Positions 11,595-21,588 of a stretch of 64,000 nucleotides of DNA are shown one piece after another; within the stretch, counting starts at the first letter, position 1, and each line of letters opens with the position of its first letter. Source of the stretch: Eubacterium sulci ATCC 35585 (GTDB lineage Bacteria; Bacillota; Clostridia; Peptostreptococcales; Anaerovoracaceae); the NCBI GenBank assembly GCA_001189495.1, contig CP012068.1, forward strand, positions 124,001 to 188,000. Direction: 5' to 3'. The notes beneath the pieces were generated by a model that saw only the letters and a program-made list of their open reading frames with translations, ran no database searches and was not told where the DNA came from. A program made the position numbers and the translations under genes.

Positions 11595-11641
11595 TTAATC
11601 CTCGCTTTCCTTCTACATTTTTTATCAAAACGATAGCATAT

Positions 11642-11670
11642 ATTATACAATAAAATCGACTTTTTAACAA
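11642..11670 (-). promoter_or_regulatory. Predicted gyrBA promoter
   Basis: Minus-strand TTGTTA (11670-11665), 17-base spacer, TATAAT (11647-11642), about 48 bases before the gyrB start. Confidence 0.6.
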
Positions 11671-11708
11671 GTTTTTACTTTTTTAAAAGAAAAATTATTA
11701 CGATATAT

Positions 11709-11736
11709 AAAAAAATCGCCCTAAGGCGATATTTTT
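11709..11736 (-). terminator. recF terminator
   Basis: ATCGCC / GGCGAT stem with a 4-base loop, followed on the minus strand by a T-rich run. It ends the dnaA-dnaN-recF unit ahead of the gyrB promoter. Confidence 0.75.
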
Positions 11737-11770
11737 AATCTATTAAATATATATCAGTTTAATATATATA

Positions 11771-12874
11771 TTATATAAGAGTTCCGTTTTCTATATAGAA
11801 TATTTTCAGCTCATCAAACTTATCCTTTATATTTTGATCAAGTTCTGTTGTTGTTATGAATAATTGATTCTTTTTCATAGTGTCTATGAGAAATTCCTGT
11901 CTATCAGCATCAAGTTCACTCATAACATCGTCTAATAGCAGTATTGCATCCTCATCAGTTTTTTCTTTTATGAGGTTAAGCTCTGCTAATTTTAGCGATA
12001 AAGCGCAAGTTCTCTGCTGTCCTTGTGATCCAAAATTTCTCATATCTATATTATTCACAATGAATGAAATATCATCTCTATGAGGACCAACAGATGTATT
12101 TCTATTTCTTGAGTCGGTTTTAAAGGAATTTTTTAGTTCTCTATATATAAAATCTTCCTGCTCAGGCAAACTTTCCTTTATTTCTACATTTGGCTCATAT
12201 AAAATATCTAATTTTTCCTTGCCTCCTGTTATACCAGAATGTATCTTAGCGCTGTATTCACTTAGCTTCTTTATAAACTCTTTTCTTAAAAATATTACCT
12301 CAGCTCCATATTTTGCTAGCTGCATATCCCAAAGATCTATTATGGAAGGCTCTAAATTATCCTCTTTTAGATAGGTATTTCTCTGTAAAAGGGATTTTTT
12401 ATAGTTTGATAAGCTATTATAGTATTTAGGAGAAATTTGACTCAGCTCTCTATCTATAAACTTCCTTCTCTTTTCGGGCTCATCTTTTACTATCTTTAAA
12501 TCTTCAGGTGAAAATATAACTATCAAAATATTTTTTAATAGCTGTGAAGTCTTAGTTACATTCTTTCTATCTTTTTTTATAAATTTTTCAGAGCTTTTTT
12601 CACCTTTTCTTTTAATTGAAATTTCAATAGTTGTATTGTTTAATTCCTTTTCAGCCCATACCTTTACTATGGCATTATTCTCATTAAATTTAACTAAGTC
12701 AAGATCTTTTGATGTACGAAAAGAACGACCTATTGCAGTTAAATAAACTGCTTCTAATAGGTTCGTCTTTCCTTGAGCATTTTTTCCTAATATTAAGTTA
12801 ACATTTTTGCTAAATTCTAGTTCTAAATTTTTATAGTTTCTAAAATTCTGCAGCTCTATTTTTTCTATATGCAT
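11771..12874 (-). CDS. recF: DNA replication and repair protein RecF
   Basis: A 367-residue SMC-like ATPase that helps load RecA at single-strand gaps. Walker A is GKNAQGKTN near residues 35-43, with the family LEAVYLTAIGRSFRT next to it; the ABC-type signature and Walker B (ILLLDDVMSELD) lie near residues 305-320. It starts one base after the dnaN stop, so the two are translationally coupled. The small S4-domain gene yaaA, often found between dnaN and recF, is absent here. Confidence 0.96.
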   Translation of the reverse strand: MHIEKIELQNFRNYKNLELEFSKNVNLILGKNAQGKTNLLEAVYLTAIGRSFRTSKDLDLVKFNENNAIVKVWAEKELNNTTIEISIKRKGEKSSEKFIKKDRKNVTKTSQLLKNILIVIFSPEDLKIVKDEPEKRRKFIDRELSQISPKYYNSLSNYKKSLLQRNTYLKEDNLEPSIIDLWDMQLAKYGAEVIFLRKEFIKKLSEYSAKIHSGITGGKEKLDILYEPNVEIKESLPEQEDFIYRELKNSFKTDSRNRNTSVGPHRDDISFIVNNIDMRNFGSQGQQRTCALSLKLAELNLIKEKTDEDAILLLDDVMSELDADRQEFLIDTMKKNQLFITTTELDQNIKDKFDELKIFYIENGTLI

Positions 12875-12875
12875 C

Positions 12876-13994
12876 TTACATATTGGATAGTCTTACTGGA
12901 AGAACAAGATACTCGTAGCTTTCACCTTCTACAGGAGTGATTAAGCATGGGGATATGCTTGTATTAAACTTCATTACTATCTCTTCATCACTTATAACTT
13001 TAAGTATATCTATGATATATTTAGCATTAAATCCTATATCGAGGTCCTCACCAGTCTTTTCTGCTAGTAAATCCTCTTTTACATTTCCTTCCTCTGAACG
13101 TGAAGTTATTGTAATAACATTATCCTTTATGGATAGTTTAATAAGATTATTCTTACCTTCCTTTGATAGAAGAGAAGCTCTCTCTACACACTCCATAAGC
13201 TCTGATTTTCTAAGTTTTACATTTATTGAAGCTGTCTTTGGAATGATATCTTGGTATTTAATAAACTCACCAGCTATTAATCTCATGATAACTTTGATGT
13301 TATCCATCAATAAAACAGCACTCTTATTATCAACTAATATCTTAATATCTTCACTCTCAGAATTTAGGTTTGTTTCTGATATAATCTTGCTAATTTCATT
13401 CATTATTTTTGCAGAGATTATTATTCTGTGATCCTCTTTATTAACCATTTCTTCTGATGTAATAGCCATTCTGTATCCATCAATAGCTACCATTTTGATA
13501 TTATCGTTAGATATTTCTAGAAGAATACCTGTAATCACACCCTTTGTTTGATCAATACTTGCCGCAAATGAAGTTTTTCTTATCATTTCAGCAAATTTTC
13601 CCTTATCAAAAGTTAATTCTTTTGCATCATCTTCTGTATTCTTTATGTTTGGAAACTCATCAGACGACATTCCTACTAGAGAAAACTCTGATGTTAGGCA
13701 TTTAATAGTAATTTTTTCATCTTCACAAGTAAATTCAATATCATTATTAGGAAGTTTTCTTACTATGTCACCAAATAGCTTTGCTGGAACTACAATAGAA
13801 CCATCTTCTGAATTAGATACTTCCATCGAGTTTTCTATAGTTATATCCATATCAGATGCTGTAAAAGTTGCTATGCCTGAATTTATATTGATATTAATAC
13901 CTTTAAGTGTAGGTATTGTTGTTCTTGAGCTTATAGCTTTAGATACAATATTGAGAGTTCTTGTTAATTCTAATTGATTACATGTGAACTTCAT
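12876..13994 (-). CDS. dnaN: DNA polymerase III sliding clamp (beta subunit)
   Basis: A 372-residue ring-forming processivity factor with three repeats of the clamp fold and the conserved C-terminal YLVLPVRL segment that closes the partner-binding pocket. The ATG at 13994 follows a strong AGGAGG. It is separated from dnaA by 172 bases carrying DnaA boxes and shares an operon with recF. Confidence 0.97.
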   Translation of the reverse strand: MKFTCNQLELTRTLNIVSKAISSRTTIPTLKGINININSGIATFTASDMDITIENSMEVSNSEDGSIVVPAKLFGDIVRKLPNNDIEFTCEDEKITIKCLTSEFSLVGMSSDEFPNIKNTEDDAKELTFDKGKFAEMIRKTSFAASIDQTKGVITGILLEISNDNIKMVAIDGYRMAITSEEMVNKEDHRIIISAKIMNEISKIISETNLNSESEDIKILVDNKSAVLLMDNIKVIMRLIAGEFIKYQDIIPKTASINVKLRKSELMECVERASLLSKEGKNNLIKLSIKDNVITITSRSEEGNVKEDLLAEKTGEDLDIGFNAKYIIDILKVISDEEIVMKFNTSISPCLITPVEGESYEYLVLPVRLSNM

Positions 13995-14166
13995 AAAAAA
14001 CCTCCTGAAAATGCAATTTTATTATTAACTTATATATAATAATATTAGTAATAAGGTCTGTGGAAACAGTGGATAACTATGTTCAGCCTTGAAATTCCGT
14101 CATTTTTTATCCTCAGTTATAGAAGTATAAGCCTGTGGATAAGATGTTGATGAATGAGGATAAGTA
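13995..14166. other. oriC half: DnaA-box cluster between dnaA and dnaN
   Basis: One perfect box TGTGGATAA at 14134-14142, and three one-mismatch boxes: AGTGGATAA at 14068-14076, TTATCCTCA at 14107-14115 and TGAGGATAA at 14155-14163. An AT-only stretch (about 14020-14052) on the dnaN side is a candidate unwinding element. Together with the cluster upstream of dnaA this fits the bipartite origins of Firmicutes. Unwinding position is inferred. Confidence 0.75.
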
Positions 14167-15522
14167 TTATATAACTTTCAATTCATCATTTAGCTGATCA
14201 ATAACCTCTCTTAGTTCTTTATTATCTTTTAAATCATCTTCTATTTTGTCGCAGCCGTGCTTAACAGTAGAGTAATGTTTGTCACCAAATAACTTTCCTA
14301 TTTTAGGAAGAGATAAATCGGTGTGGATACGACATAAATACATAGCAATTTGTCTAGGATAAGCAAATTCACTCTTTCTACTATCAGATTCTAAGTCAGA
14401 AACCTTGATATTATAATACTTTGAAACAGTTGACTTAATCTTAGCAGGACTTATATTTCCACCTATTGATACAACATCTGTAAGACAAGATTTAGCAAGA
14501 TTCATATCAATCTTCAAATTACCCATCTGAGCAAAAGCGTGAATTCTTGTAAATGCACCTTCTAATTCTCTGATGTTATCTTTGATTTTTTCGGAAATCA
14601 TAGCTATTACTTGTTCAACATCATCATCTAACTCAACGTTGAAAAGTTCAGCTTTTTTCCTAAGTATTGCTACTCTAGTCTCATAATCTGGAGGTGCTAT
14701 TTCTGCAATCATATTCCAACCAAAGCGTGATCTTAATCTTTCATCAAGTTTAACTAGCTTATTAGGTGGTTTATCTCCAGATAATATAATCTGTTTATTA
14801 TCCTCATGTAATGAGTTAAATGTATGAAAGAATTCCTCTTGAATACCTTCTTTACCTTCTAAAAACTGAATATCATCGACTAGTAGAACATCAGCTTTTC
14901 TATATTTAGATTTAAATTCAAAAGCCTTACCCTCCTGGAGAGCTTTAATAAAATCATTTGTAAAGGTCTCAGAAGAAACATAGAGAATTCTCATATTCTC
15001 ATTATTTTCTAATAGGTATATTCCTATAGCATTAAGTAAATGTGTTTTACCTAATCCAGATTTACCATAGATAAATAGAGGATTATAGGCAGAAGATGGA
15101 TTTTTTGCAACTGCCATACATGCTGAATAAGCATATGTATTACTATTTCCTACAACAAAGTTATCAAAGGTAAATTTAGGGTTAAAAATTTTCTCTTTAC
15201 TTGAATAGAAATTGAGATTATATGCCGTAGATTTCTTAGTATCATCTATTACCTTGTTGTTTTCTTTATACTCAAATTCAGGTTTTATAACAACACGGTA
15301 ACTTTTACCTAAAACTGACTTTAGGGAATCCTCAAAAACATGATTATATCTTCGGTTTAAGATATTAGAAGTAAACTCTTTATCTGTTGATAATTCAACA
15401 AGATTAGGGTTTTCTAAAATATTATGTATCTTTACTTTTGATATAAATGAATCATATGTAGCTTGAGTAACATTGCTTTTTATATCAAGAAGGACTTTTT
15501 TTAGGATTTCTTCTTTATTCAA
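14167..15522 (-). CDS. dnaA: Chromosomal replication initiator DnaA
   Basis: A 451-residue AAA+ initiator that binds DnaA boxes and opens the origin. Walker A GKSGLGKTHLLNAIG is near residues 151-165, Walker B VLLVDDIQFLEGK near 212-224, and the C-terminal box-binding motif with DLSLPKIGKLFGDKHYSTV near residues 405-423. Domain II is short. The start at 15522 follows GGGAGGC. It heads the minus-strand dnaA-dnaN-recF unit and points away from rpmH. Confidence 0.98.
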   Translation of the reverse strand: MNKEEILKKVLLDIKSNVTQATYDSFISKVKIHNILENPNLVELSTDKEFTSNILNRRYNHVFEDSLKSVLGKSYRVVIKPEFEYKENNKVIDDTKKSTAYNLNFYSSKEKIFNPKFTFDNFVVGNSNTYAYSACMAVAKNPSSAYNPLFIYGKSGLGKTHLLNAIGIYLLENNENMRILYVSSETFTNDFIKALQEGKAFEFKSKYRKADVLLVDDIQFLEGKEGIQEEFFHTFNSLHEDNKQIILSGDKPPNKLVKLDERLRSRFGWNMIAEIAPPDYETRVAILRKKAELFNVELDDDVEQVIAMISEKIKDNIRELEGAFTRIHAFAQMGNLKIDMNLAKSCLTDVVSIGGNISPAKIKSTVSKYYNIKVSDLESDSRKSEFAYPRQIAMYLCRIHTDLSLPKIGKLFGDKHYSTVKHGCDKIEDDLKDNKELREVIDQLNDELKVI

Positions 15523-15554
15523 TTATGATGCCTCCCTAAAAATGATATAAATAT

Positions 15555-15583
15555 ATTGTATAGAATAATTAGATTTAAAACAA
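15555..15583 (-). promoter_or_regulatory. Predicted dnaA promoter
   Basis: Minus-strand TTGTTT (15583-15578), 17-base spacer, TACAAT (15560-15555). DnaA boxes start about 70 bases upstream, allowing autoregulation. Confidence 0.5.
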
Positions 15584-15599
15584 GGTATATTGAATGGGA

Positions 15600-15740
15600 A
15601 CTTTGAAAAATTTTTGATAAAAAAATATGTTTTTTAAAAAAGTTATCCACAGGTTATTAATAAAAAGAGATGTTTATTTTGTAGTTATAAAAAGAGTTAT
15701 CCACATATAGAGGATAACTTTATCATAATTATCCACATAT
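15600..15740. other. oriC half: DnaA boxes upstream of dnaA
   Basis: Three perfect TTATCCACA boxes, all in the same orientation, at 15653-15661, 15697-15705 and 15729-15737. An A/T-only run (about 15607-15650) directly precedes the first. No gene lies in 15523-15874; the rest holds the dnaA and rpmH promoters. Confidence 0.85.
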
Positions 15741-15780
15741 AGCTTTTAGGCTCAAAACGTTGAAAAATTCAAATCTTGTA

Positions 15781-15809
15781 TTGACATAGAATGTATATCA
15801 ATATAAAAT
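15781..15809 (+). promoter_or_regulatory. Predicted rpmH operon promoter
   Basis: TTGACA (15781-15786), 17-base spacer, TAAAAT (15804-15809), about 66 bases before rpmH. Confidence 0.65.
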
Positions 15810-15874
15810 AATTTTGTATGCGTTTTTGAAATTTAGAAGATGCAGGTAAGTTTACAAAAGAGGAGGTAAAAACA

Positions 15875-16009
15875 ATGAAACAGACATTTCAGCCTAAGAA
15901 CAGGCAGAGAATGAAGGAACACGGCTTTAGAAAGAGAATGGCTACTAAGAATGGTAGAAACGTTCTAAAGAGAAGAAGAACTAAGGGAAGAAAAAGACTT
16001 TCAGCTTAG
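15875..16009 (+). CDS. rpmH: 50S ribosomal protein L34
   Basis: A 44-residue, very basic ribosomal protein. It begins [18 protein letters not shown] and ends in the usual arginine-lysine rich GRKRLSA. A strong AGAGGAGGT lies upstream of ATG 15875. It is the first gene of the rpmH-rnpA-yidD-yidC-jag cluster and is followed by rnpA after 13 bases. Confidence 0.97.
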   Translation: MKQTFQPKNRQRMKEHGFRKRMATKNGRNVLKRRRTKGRKRLSA

Positions 16010-16022
16010 TAAGTGTTTTAGT

Positions 16023-16364
16023 ATGTTGAGACCTAATGTAATAAGAAAAAAGTCCGATTTTGATAATATCTACAAAAAAGGAAATTCTGTAGGAGATAGG
16101 TACATAGTACTGTTCTGGAGAAAGAACCACTTAGCCTATAATAGAACTGCTTTTTTAGCAAGCAAAAAAGTAGGTAATAGTGTGAAAAGAAATCGTGCAA
16201 GAAGACTGATGAAGGAAGGATATAGATATCTTTGTGATGGATTAGATTCTGGCTACGATTTTATATTCATAGCCAGAAATACTATTAACGATAAGAAAGA
16301 GGATGATGTAAAAAGATCAATTTCCTCAGCTTTGAGAAAGGCTAAAATAAAGAAAAATGTTTAG
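16023..16364 (+). CDS. rnpA: Ribonuclease P protein component
   Basis: A 113-residue basic protein that assists the RNase P RNA in trimming tRNA 5' ends. The RNR signature is seen as [15 protein letters not shown] near residues 55-69. Its last 8 bases overlap yidD, so the two are translated in a coupled way. Confidence 0.96.
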   Translation: MLRPNVIRKKSDFDNIYKKGNSVGDRYIVLFWRKNHLAYNRTAFLASKKVGNSVKRNRARRLMKEGYRYLCDGLDSGYDFIFIARNTINDKKEDDVKRSISSALRKAKIKKNV

Positions 16365-16590
16365 ATTTATTGGTAAGATTGTTTCATTCTTCATGATAAA
16401 GCTAATTAGATTCTATCAGCTTTTTATATCTCCGCTATTTCCAAAGACATGTAGATTCTATCCAACTTGTTCTACTTATTGCATACAGGCACTACAGAAG
16501 TACGGACCTATTAAAGGCAGTTACTTAGGTATTAAACGAATTTTAAAGTGTCATCCTGGTAATCCAGGAGGTTACGACCCTTTAAAATAA
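16357..16590 (+). CDS. yidD: Membrane protein insertion efficiency factor YidD
   Basis: A 77-residue member of the YidD family, known by [15 protein letters not shown], the downstream [10 protein letters not shown], and a hydrophobic/amphipathic N-terminus for membrane association. Family members assist YidC-dependent insertion. It overlaps rnpA and lies 16 bases before yidC. Confidence 0.95.
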   Translation: MFRFIGKIVSFFMIKLIRFYQLFISPLFPKTCRFYPTCSTYCIQALQKYGPIKGSYLGIKRILKCHPGNPGGYDPLK

Positions 16591-16606
16591 CGGAGGAATT
16601 TAGTAT

Positions 16607-17308
16607 ATGGCTTTATTTAATTTCTTAGCCAAACCGTTTAGTATACTGCTCGCTTTCTTTTATAACATAACGGGACATTATTGGTTAGCAATTGTCCTCT
16701 TGTCAGTTCTGATAAGAGTAGCGATGTACCCACTATATAAGAAGCAGATTCTTTCAACTTCTGGCATGGCAGATATGCAGCCAAAGATGAACGAAATCAA
16801 GAAAAAGTATGCTAATGACAAAGACATGATGAACCAGAAAATAGCTGAGCTATACAAGGAGTCAGGTTTTAACCCAAGTGCGGGTTGTATGCCTATGCTT
16901 GTTCAGTTCATAGTTATTTCGGGTCTTTTTATTCTGCTTAGAAATCCTCTGAACTATGTCAATGATGAGAACATGGTATTCGCTGTACACGAATCTTTCC
17001 TTTGGATTAAGGATTTATGTCAGCCAGACCCATGGATTTTGCCAATACTTTCGGGTATAGCAACATTTTTCTCTTTCTCAATGTCACAGCAGAACCAGCT
17101 AGGACAGCAGGGTTCTAATATGGGCATGGGAATGATGAAATATATATTCCCTATCATGATAGTTTGGTTAGGAAGATCATATCCAGCAGGCCTTGCAATT
17201 TACTGGTTTATCAGTAACTTTACTCAGATATTCTTCAACATCAGATTCAATAAGTTGAGAAAAGAATTGAAGGCAAAGGATAAAAAGGGTAAAAAGAAGA
17301 AAAAATAA
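16607..17308 (+). CDS. yidC: Membrane protein insertase YidC/OxaA
   Basis: A 233-residue insertase with five membrane segments and the conserved hydrophilic groove arginine (LIRVAMYPLYKKQ near residue 36). It lacks the large periplasmic domain of Gram-negative YidC and shows no lipobox cysteine at its N-terminus, so it is the short Gram-positive type. The C-terminal tail is lysine-rich for ribosome contact. The start follows CGGAGG. Confidence 0.95.
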   Translation: MALFNFLAKPFSILLAFFYNITGHYWLAIVLLSVLIRVAMYPLYKKQILSTSGMADMQPKMNEIKKKYANDKDMMNQKIAELYKESGFNPSAGCMPMLVQFIVISGLFILLRNPLNYVNDENMVFAVHESFLWIKDLCQPDPWILPILSGIATFFSFSMSQQNQLGQQGSNMGMGMMKYIFPIMIVWLGRSYPAGLAIYWFISNFTQIFFNIRFNKLRKELKAKDKKGKKKKK

Positions 17309-17345
17309 TTAGTATTCACGTACACTCATTGGAGGAATCTATAAG

Positions 17346-18209
17346 ATGAAAGTTTCGGAAAAATGGGGAACCGATGTGGATACCGCAGTTGAACTTGCCT
17401 TGCAGGAATTAAATGCAAGCAAGGAAGAGGTAGACATAGAAGTACTCGAGCAGCCTTCAAGAGGATTTTTTGGAATAGGATCAAAGCTTGCGCTCGTTAG
17501 AGTAAGCCTTAAGGATAAGGAAGAAGAGCTCAAGAAAGAAGATGATAAGCAAGAATTTGCAGAAGAAGTACAAGAAATATCCACTGAAGATGCAAATGTA
17601 GATAGTGAGAAGGCTTCTGAGGATAATGCAGAGGCAACACATAAATCACCATCGCACAAGAAAAAGAAGAAAAAATCTATGAGAAATGACAGACCGCGCG
17701 ATGATGAAAATCAGACAAGCGAACCTGTCATTCCAGAAATCGATATGTCTTCCCTAAATGATTTGGAAGAGGACAATGCAGCTTTTGTATTCCTAAAGGG
17801 TCTTGTAGAAGAGATGGGAATTGAGCTTGACGTTGTAGGTAAAACAGACGGAACCGATTTGTTCTTCCTCTTAGAAGGAAAGGACTCTGGAACCGTAATA
17901 GGCAAGAGAGGAGCAACTCTCGACGCAATTCAGTACTTGACTAGCCTTGTGGTAAATAAGGGTAACGGAGAGTATATTCGCGTAGTTGTTGATGCTGAGA
18001 ATTATCGAGCAAAGAGAGAGAAAGCCTTGGAAAAGCTAGCAAAGAGACTAGCAGAAAAGGTAGTAAGAAGCCGTAGGCCATTCAAGCTAGAGCCTATGAA
18101 TCCTTACGAGAGAAAGATTATTCATGCAACACTACAAAAAGATCCACGCGTTACAACAAAGAGTGAGGGTCAGGATCCATACAGAAGGATTCATATCGAA
18201 CTTAAATAG
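17346..18209 (+). CDS. jag: RNA-binding protein Jag/KhpB
   Basis: A 287-residue protein: N-terminal Jag_N domain (residues 1-52, with EQPSRGFFGIGSKLA), an acidic-then-lysine-rich linker (about 60-125), a KH domain with GKRGATLDAIQYL near residues 195-207, and a C-terminal R3H domain with MNPYERKIIHATLQ. Jag pairs with KhpA as an RNA chaperone affecting envelope growth. It ends the yidC unit before a hairpin terminator. Confidence 0.94.
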   Translation: MKVSEKWGTDVDTAVELALQELNASKEEVDIEVLEQPSRGFFGIGSKLALVRVSLKDKEEELKKEDDKQEFAEEVQEISTEDANVDSEKASEDNAEATHKSPSHKKKKKKSMRNDRPRDDENQTSEPVIPEIDMSSLNDLEEDNAAFVFLKGLVEEMGIELDVVGKTDGTDLFFLLEGKDSGTVIGKRGATLDAIQYLTSLVVNKGNGEYIRVVVDAENYRAKREKALEKLAKRLAEKVVRSRRPFKLEPMNPYERKIIHATLQKDPRVTTKSEGQDPYRRIHIELK

Positions 18210-18215
18210 TAGATT

Positions 18216-18241
18216 AGGCTGTCGCTTTGCGGCAGCCTTTT
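18216..18241 (+). terminator. Terminator after jag
   Basis: GGCTGTCG / CGGCAGCC stem followed by TTTT, 18 bases before the mnmE start. Confidence 0.75.
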
Positions 18242-18259
18242 GTAATCAAAGGAAGATTT

Positions 18260-19669
18260 ATGGAAAGTACAATAGCTGCTATAGCAACTTCTCCGGGAGA
18301 AAGCGGAATTGGAATTATAAGGATAAGTGGAGAAGAATCCCTAAATATCCTAAACAAAATATTTTATCCAGCGAGTAAGAACTTAGCGCCAAAGGATAAT
18401 CATAGACAACTCATATACGGCCACATAAAAGATGAGCAAGGACACATTATAGATGAAGTTCTAGCTGTCTATTTTCCTGCGCCAAAGACCTACACAGCTG
18501 AGGATGTAGTAGAGATAGATTGTCACGGTGGAATTGTACCATTATCGAATACGCTTTCACTTGTTTTACGTTGTGGTGCTGATTTAGCAGAGCCTGGTGA
18601 GTTTACAAAGAGAGCCTTTTTAAACGGAAGGCTTGATTTAACACAGGCTGAAGCCGTAATTGATGTCATAAATTCAAAGACAAATTCCTCTTTTGATGTA
18701 GCCATGGAACAATTAAGGGGAAGATTCTCTAAAGAGATAAATGAAATACGTAAGGAAATAACGGATGTTTTAGTTGATATTGCGGTTAATATTGACTATC
18801 CAGACGAGGATATAGAGTTTATACTTTATGATAAGCTAGAAAAAGAACTCAAGCAGATAAAAGAAAAAATCGATTATCTCATAGGAAGCTCTGATACAGG
18901 TAGGATTTTGAGAGAAGGCATTAATGTTGCGATTGTAGGTCGTCCAAATGTTGGAAAATCATCCTTGATGAATGCTATACTCAGAGAGTCAAGGGCTATA
19001 GTAACTGAAATTCCTGGAACGACAAGAGATACGATAGAAGAGCTCATAAATGTAAAGGGAATTCCTGTAAATCTAATAGATACAGCGGGAATTAGAACTA
19101 CCGATGATGTGATTGAACAAATTGGTATAGATAAATCAAAGAAGTCTTTGGAATCAGCGGATTTAGTTATATTTATGATAGATTTGACATCTGAGATTTC
19201 TGATGAAGATTATGATATTCTTAGTCAGGTAGATAGGTCAAAACTTCTAATTTTGTTCAATAAGGCTGATAAGATTGCGAGAATAAAAGAAGAAGATATG
19301 ATTTCTTTTGCTGATGGCATGCGCTATATGTTAACTTCTGTAAACGATAGTAAATCGGTTGATGAGGTTGAAAATGCAATCTTTGAGAAGGCAGGTGGAA
19401 ATCTCTTATTAGGAAAAGAAAGTGAAACAGATAGGCTTGCAGGATCACCAAAGAGCAATATAGTTACAAACGCAAGACATAAGAATATGTTAGAAAGAGC
19501 AAGTGTTTCACTTGGAGAAGCTATTAATGCAGTCAGCGGAAATATTCCTTTGGAATTCCTAGAAATAGATATTAGAAATGCATACGAAGAGCTCGGATTT
19601 ATAACAGGTGATTCGGTGCAGGATGATGTCATAGATGAGGTATTTAGTAGATTTTGTTTAGGTAAATAA
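18260..19669 (+). CDS. mnmE: tRNA modification GTPase MnmE
   Basis: A 469-residue GTPase which, with MnmG, adds a carboxymethylaminomethyl or related group to wobble uridine 34 of tRNAs. An N-terminal folate-binding domain is followed by the G domain with GRPNVGKSSLMNA, DTAGIR and NKAD, and the protein ends in CLGK, a variant of the usual CIGK. ATG 18260 with GGAAGA upstream is chosen over an earlier in-frame codon because it starts with the conserved MESTIAAIATS. Confidence 0.97.
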   Translation: MESTIAAIATSPGESGIGIIRISGEESLNILNKIFYPASKNLAPKDNHRQLIYGHIKDEQGHIIDEVLAVYFPAPKTYTAEDVVEIDCHGGIVPLSNTLSLVLRCGADLAEPGEFTKRAFLNGRLDLTQAEAVIDVINSKTNSSFDVAMEQLRGRFSKEINEIRKEITDVLVDIAVNIDYPDEDIEFILYDKLEKELKQIKEKIDYLIGSSDTGRILREGINVAIVGRPNVGKSSLMNAILRESRAIVTEIPGTTRDTIEELINVKGIPVNLIDTAGIRTTDDVIEQIGIDKSKKSLESADLVIFMIDLTSEISDEDYDILSQVDRSKLLILFNKADKIARIKEEDMISFADGMRYMLTSVNDSKSVDEVENAIFEKAGGNLLLGKESETDRLAGSPKSNIVTNARHKNMLERASVSLGEAINAVSGNIPLEFLEIDIRNAYEELGFITGDSVQDDVIDEVFSRFCLGK

Positions 19670-19698
19670 ATCTCAATCATATCAAAATGGAGAAATAG

Positions 19699-21588
19699 AT
19701 GGACCAGTATTTAATGGGAAAATACGATGTAATCGTCATAGGAGCAGGTCATGCAGGCTGCGAAGCAGCACTAGCAGCAGCTAGAATGGGAAGCAAGACA
19801 ATTATGTTCTCTATCAATTTAGAGGCTATAGCTATGATGCCTTGCAATCCTTCTATTGGTGGAACTGGCAAGGGCCATCTAGTGAGGGAAATTGATGCTC
19901 TTGGCGGTGAGATGGGCGTAAATATAGATAAGACTTTTATACAAAGTCGAATGCTAAATACAGCAAAAGGACCTGCAGTTCATTCTCTTAGAGCACAGGC
20001 TGATAAATATCAATATCATCTTGAGATGAAGAAGACCATAGAAAAGCAGGAAAATCTCTTTATGAAGCAGGATGAAATCATCGATATAATAATTGAAGAT
20101 GGAAAAGCCTGCGGAGTTATTACAAGAAATCACGCTGTTTACAGGGCAAAGGCTGTTATCATTGCAACTGGAACCTTCCTTCGTGGAAAGATATTTATAG
20201 GAGACAGCGCTTATTCAAGTGGACCAAACGGACTTGCACCTGCAAATGAGCTTTCGAATAAACTTGCTGAATATGGAATAAAGCTAAGACGATTTAAAAC
20301 TGGAACTCCAGCGAGGGCACTGGCATCAACCTTTGATTATTCAAAGATGCTAGAGCAGAATGGCGATGAAAAAATCGTGCCGTTTTCTTTCCTTAACGAT
20401 AAAATTGATAAGGAACAGGTTTCATGCTGGCTCACATATACAAACAGTAGAACTCATGAGATAATCAGAGACAATTTTAACCGTTCCGCTTTGTTTGGTG
20501 GACAAATTGAGGGAATAGGACCAAGATACTGCCCTTCAATAGAAGATAAGGTTAATCGTTTTGCCGAAAAGGAAAGACACCAGCTCTTCATTGAGCCAGA
20601 AGGACTTGATACAGAGGAAATGTATATCCAGGGAATGAGCTCAAGTCTTCCAGAGGACGTTCAGAGAGATTTCTATCAAAGTATAGAGGGGCTTGAGAAT
20701 ATAGTTATTACTAGACCTGCATACGCAATAGAATATGATTGCATAGATCCGCTAGAATTAAAATTAAATTTGGAGAGCAGGATAATAGAGAAGTTATTTT
20801 GTGCTGGACAGTTTAATGGAAGCTCGGGATACGAGGAGGCAGCTGCTCAGGGACTAATGGCAGGCGTGAATGCACATTTGGCAATAAATGGTAAAAATCC
20901 TTTTATTCTTGCGAGAAACGAGGCTTATATTGGCGTTCTAATCGACGATTTAATAACTAAAGGTACTAACGAGCCTTACAGAATTATGACGAGCAGAGCG
21001 GAATATAGGCTGCTTCTGAGACAAGACAATGCAGATGATAGGTTGACAGAGAAGAGTTATGAGATAGGACTAGCCTCTGAGGAGAGATTTAACAGACTTA
21101 AATCAAAGCAAGAGGAAGTTGCGAGAGAAATCGAAAGACTAAGCTCGGTAACACCAGCTGTGGCGGAAACAAATGCATATTTGGAAAAAATTAACAGTTC
21201 TCCGGTTGAGGGTAAAATTAGCCTTGCAGATCTTCTAAAGCGACCAGAGGTAACATATGAAAACCTCCTAGAAATAGACAAGGAAAGACCTGAAATGTCT
21301 GAGCATGCAAGAGCTCAGGTTTCAGTAGAAATAAAATATCAAGGCTATATAAAAAAACAAATTCAACAGGTTGAGAAATTTAAAAAACTTGAGAGAAAAC
21401 CTCTATCTAGCGATATAGATTACGAACAAATAGACGGTCTCAGAATTGAAGCAGCACAGAAACTTAATAAGATTAAGCCAGTATCTTTAGGACAGGCCTC
21501 AAGAATTTCAGGCGTGTCACCAGCAGATATAAATGTGCTTCAGGTTCATTTAGAAAAGGAGAAGAGAATTGAAAAAGCAAAATCTTAA
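19699..21588 (+). CDS. mnmG: tRNA uridine-5-carboxymethylaminomethyl modification protein MnmG
   Basis: A 629-residue FAD protein, partner of MnmE. The dinucleotide-binding [10 protein letters not shown] lies near residues 15-24 and the family signatures with [14 protein letters not shown] and [13 protein letters not shown] are present. The ATG at 19699 has GGAG 8 bases upstream. Its last 20 bases overlap rsmG. Confidence 0.97.
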   Translation: MDQYLMGKYDVIVIGAGHAGCEAALAAARMGSKTIMFSINLEAIAMMPCNPSIGGTGKGHLVREIDALGGEMGVNIDKTFIQSRMLNTAKGPAVHSLRAQADKYQYHLEMKKTIEKQENLFMKQDEIIDIIIEDGKACGVITRNHAVYRAKAVIIATGTFLRGKIFIGDSAYSSGPNGLAPANELSNKLAEYGIKLRRFKTGTPARALASTFDYSKMLEQNGDEKIVPFSFLNDKIDKEQVSCWLTYTNSRTHEIIRDNFNRSALFGGQIEGIGPRYCPSIEDKVNRFAEKERHQLFIEPEGLDTEEMYIQGMSSSLPEDVQRDFYQSIEGLENIVITRPAYAIEYDCIDPLELKLNLESRIIEKLFCAGQFNGSSGYEEAAAQGLMAGVNAHLAINGKNPFILARNEAYIGVLIDDLITKGTNEPYRIMTSRAEYRLLLRQDNADDRLTEKSYEIGLASEERFNRLKSKQEEVAREIERLSSVTPAVAETNAYLEKINSSPVEGKISLADLLKRPEVTYENLLEIDKERPEMSEHARAQVSVEIKYQGYIKKQIQQVEKFKKLERKPLSSDIDYEQIDGLRIEAAQKLNKIKPVSLGQASRISGVSPADINVLQVHLEKEKRIEKAKS

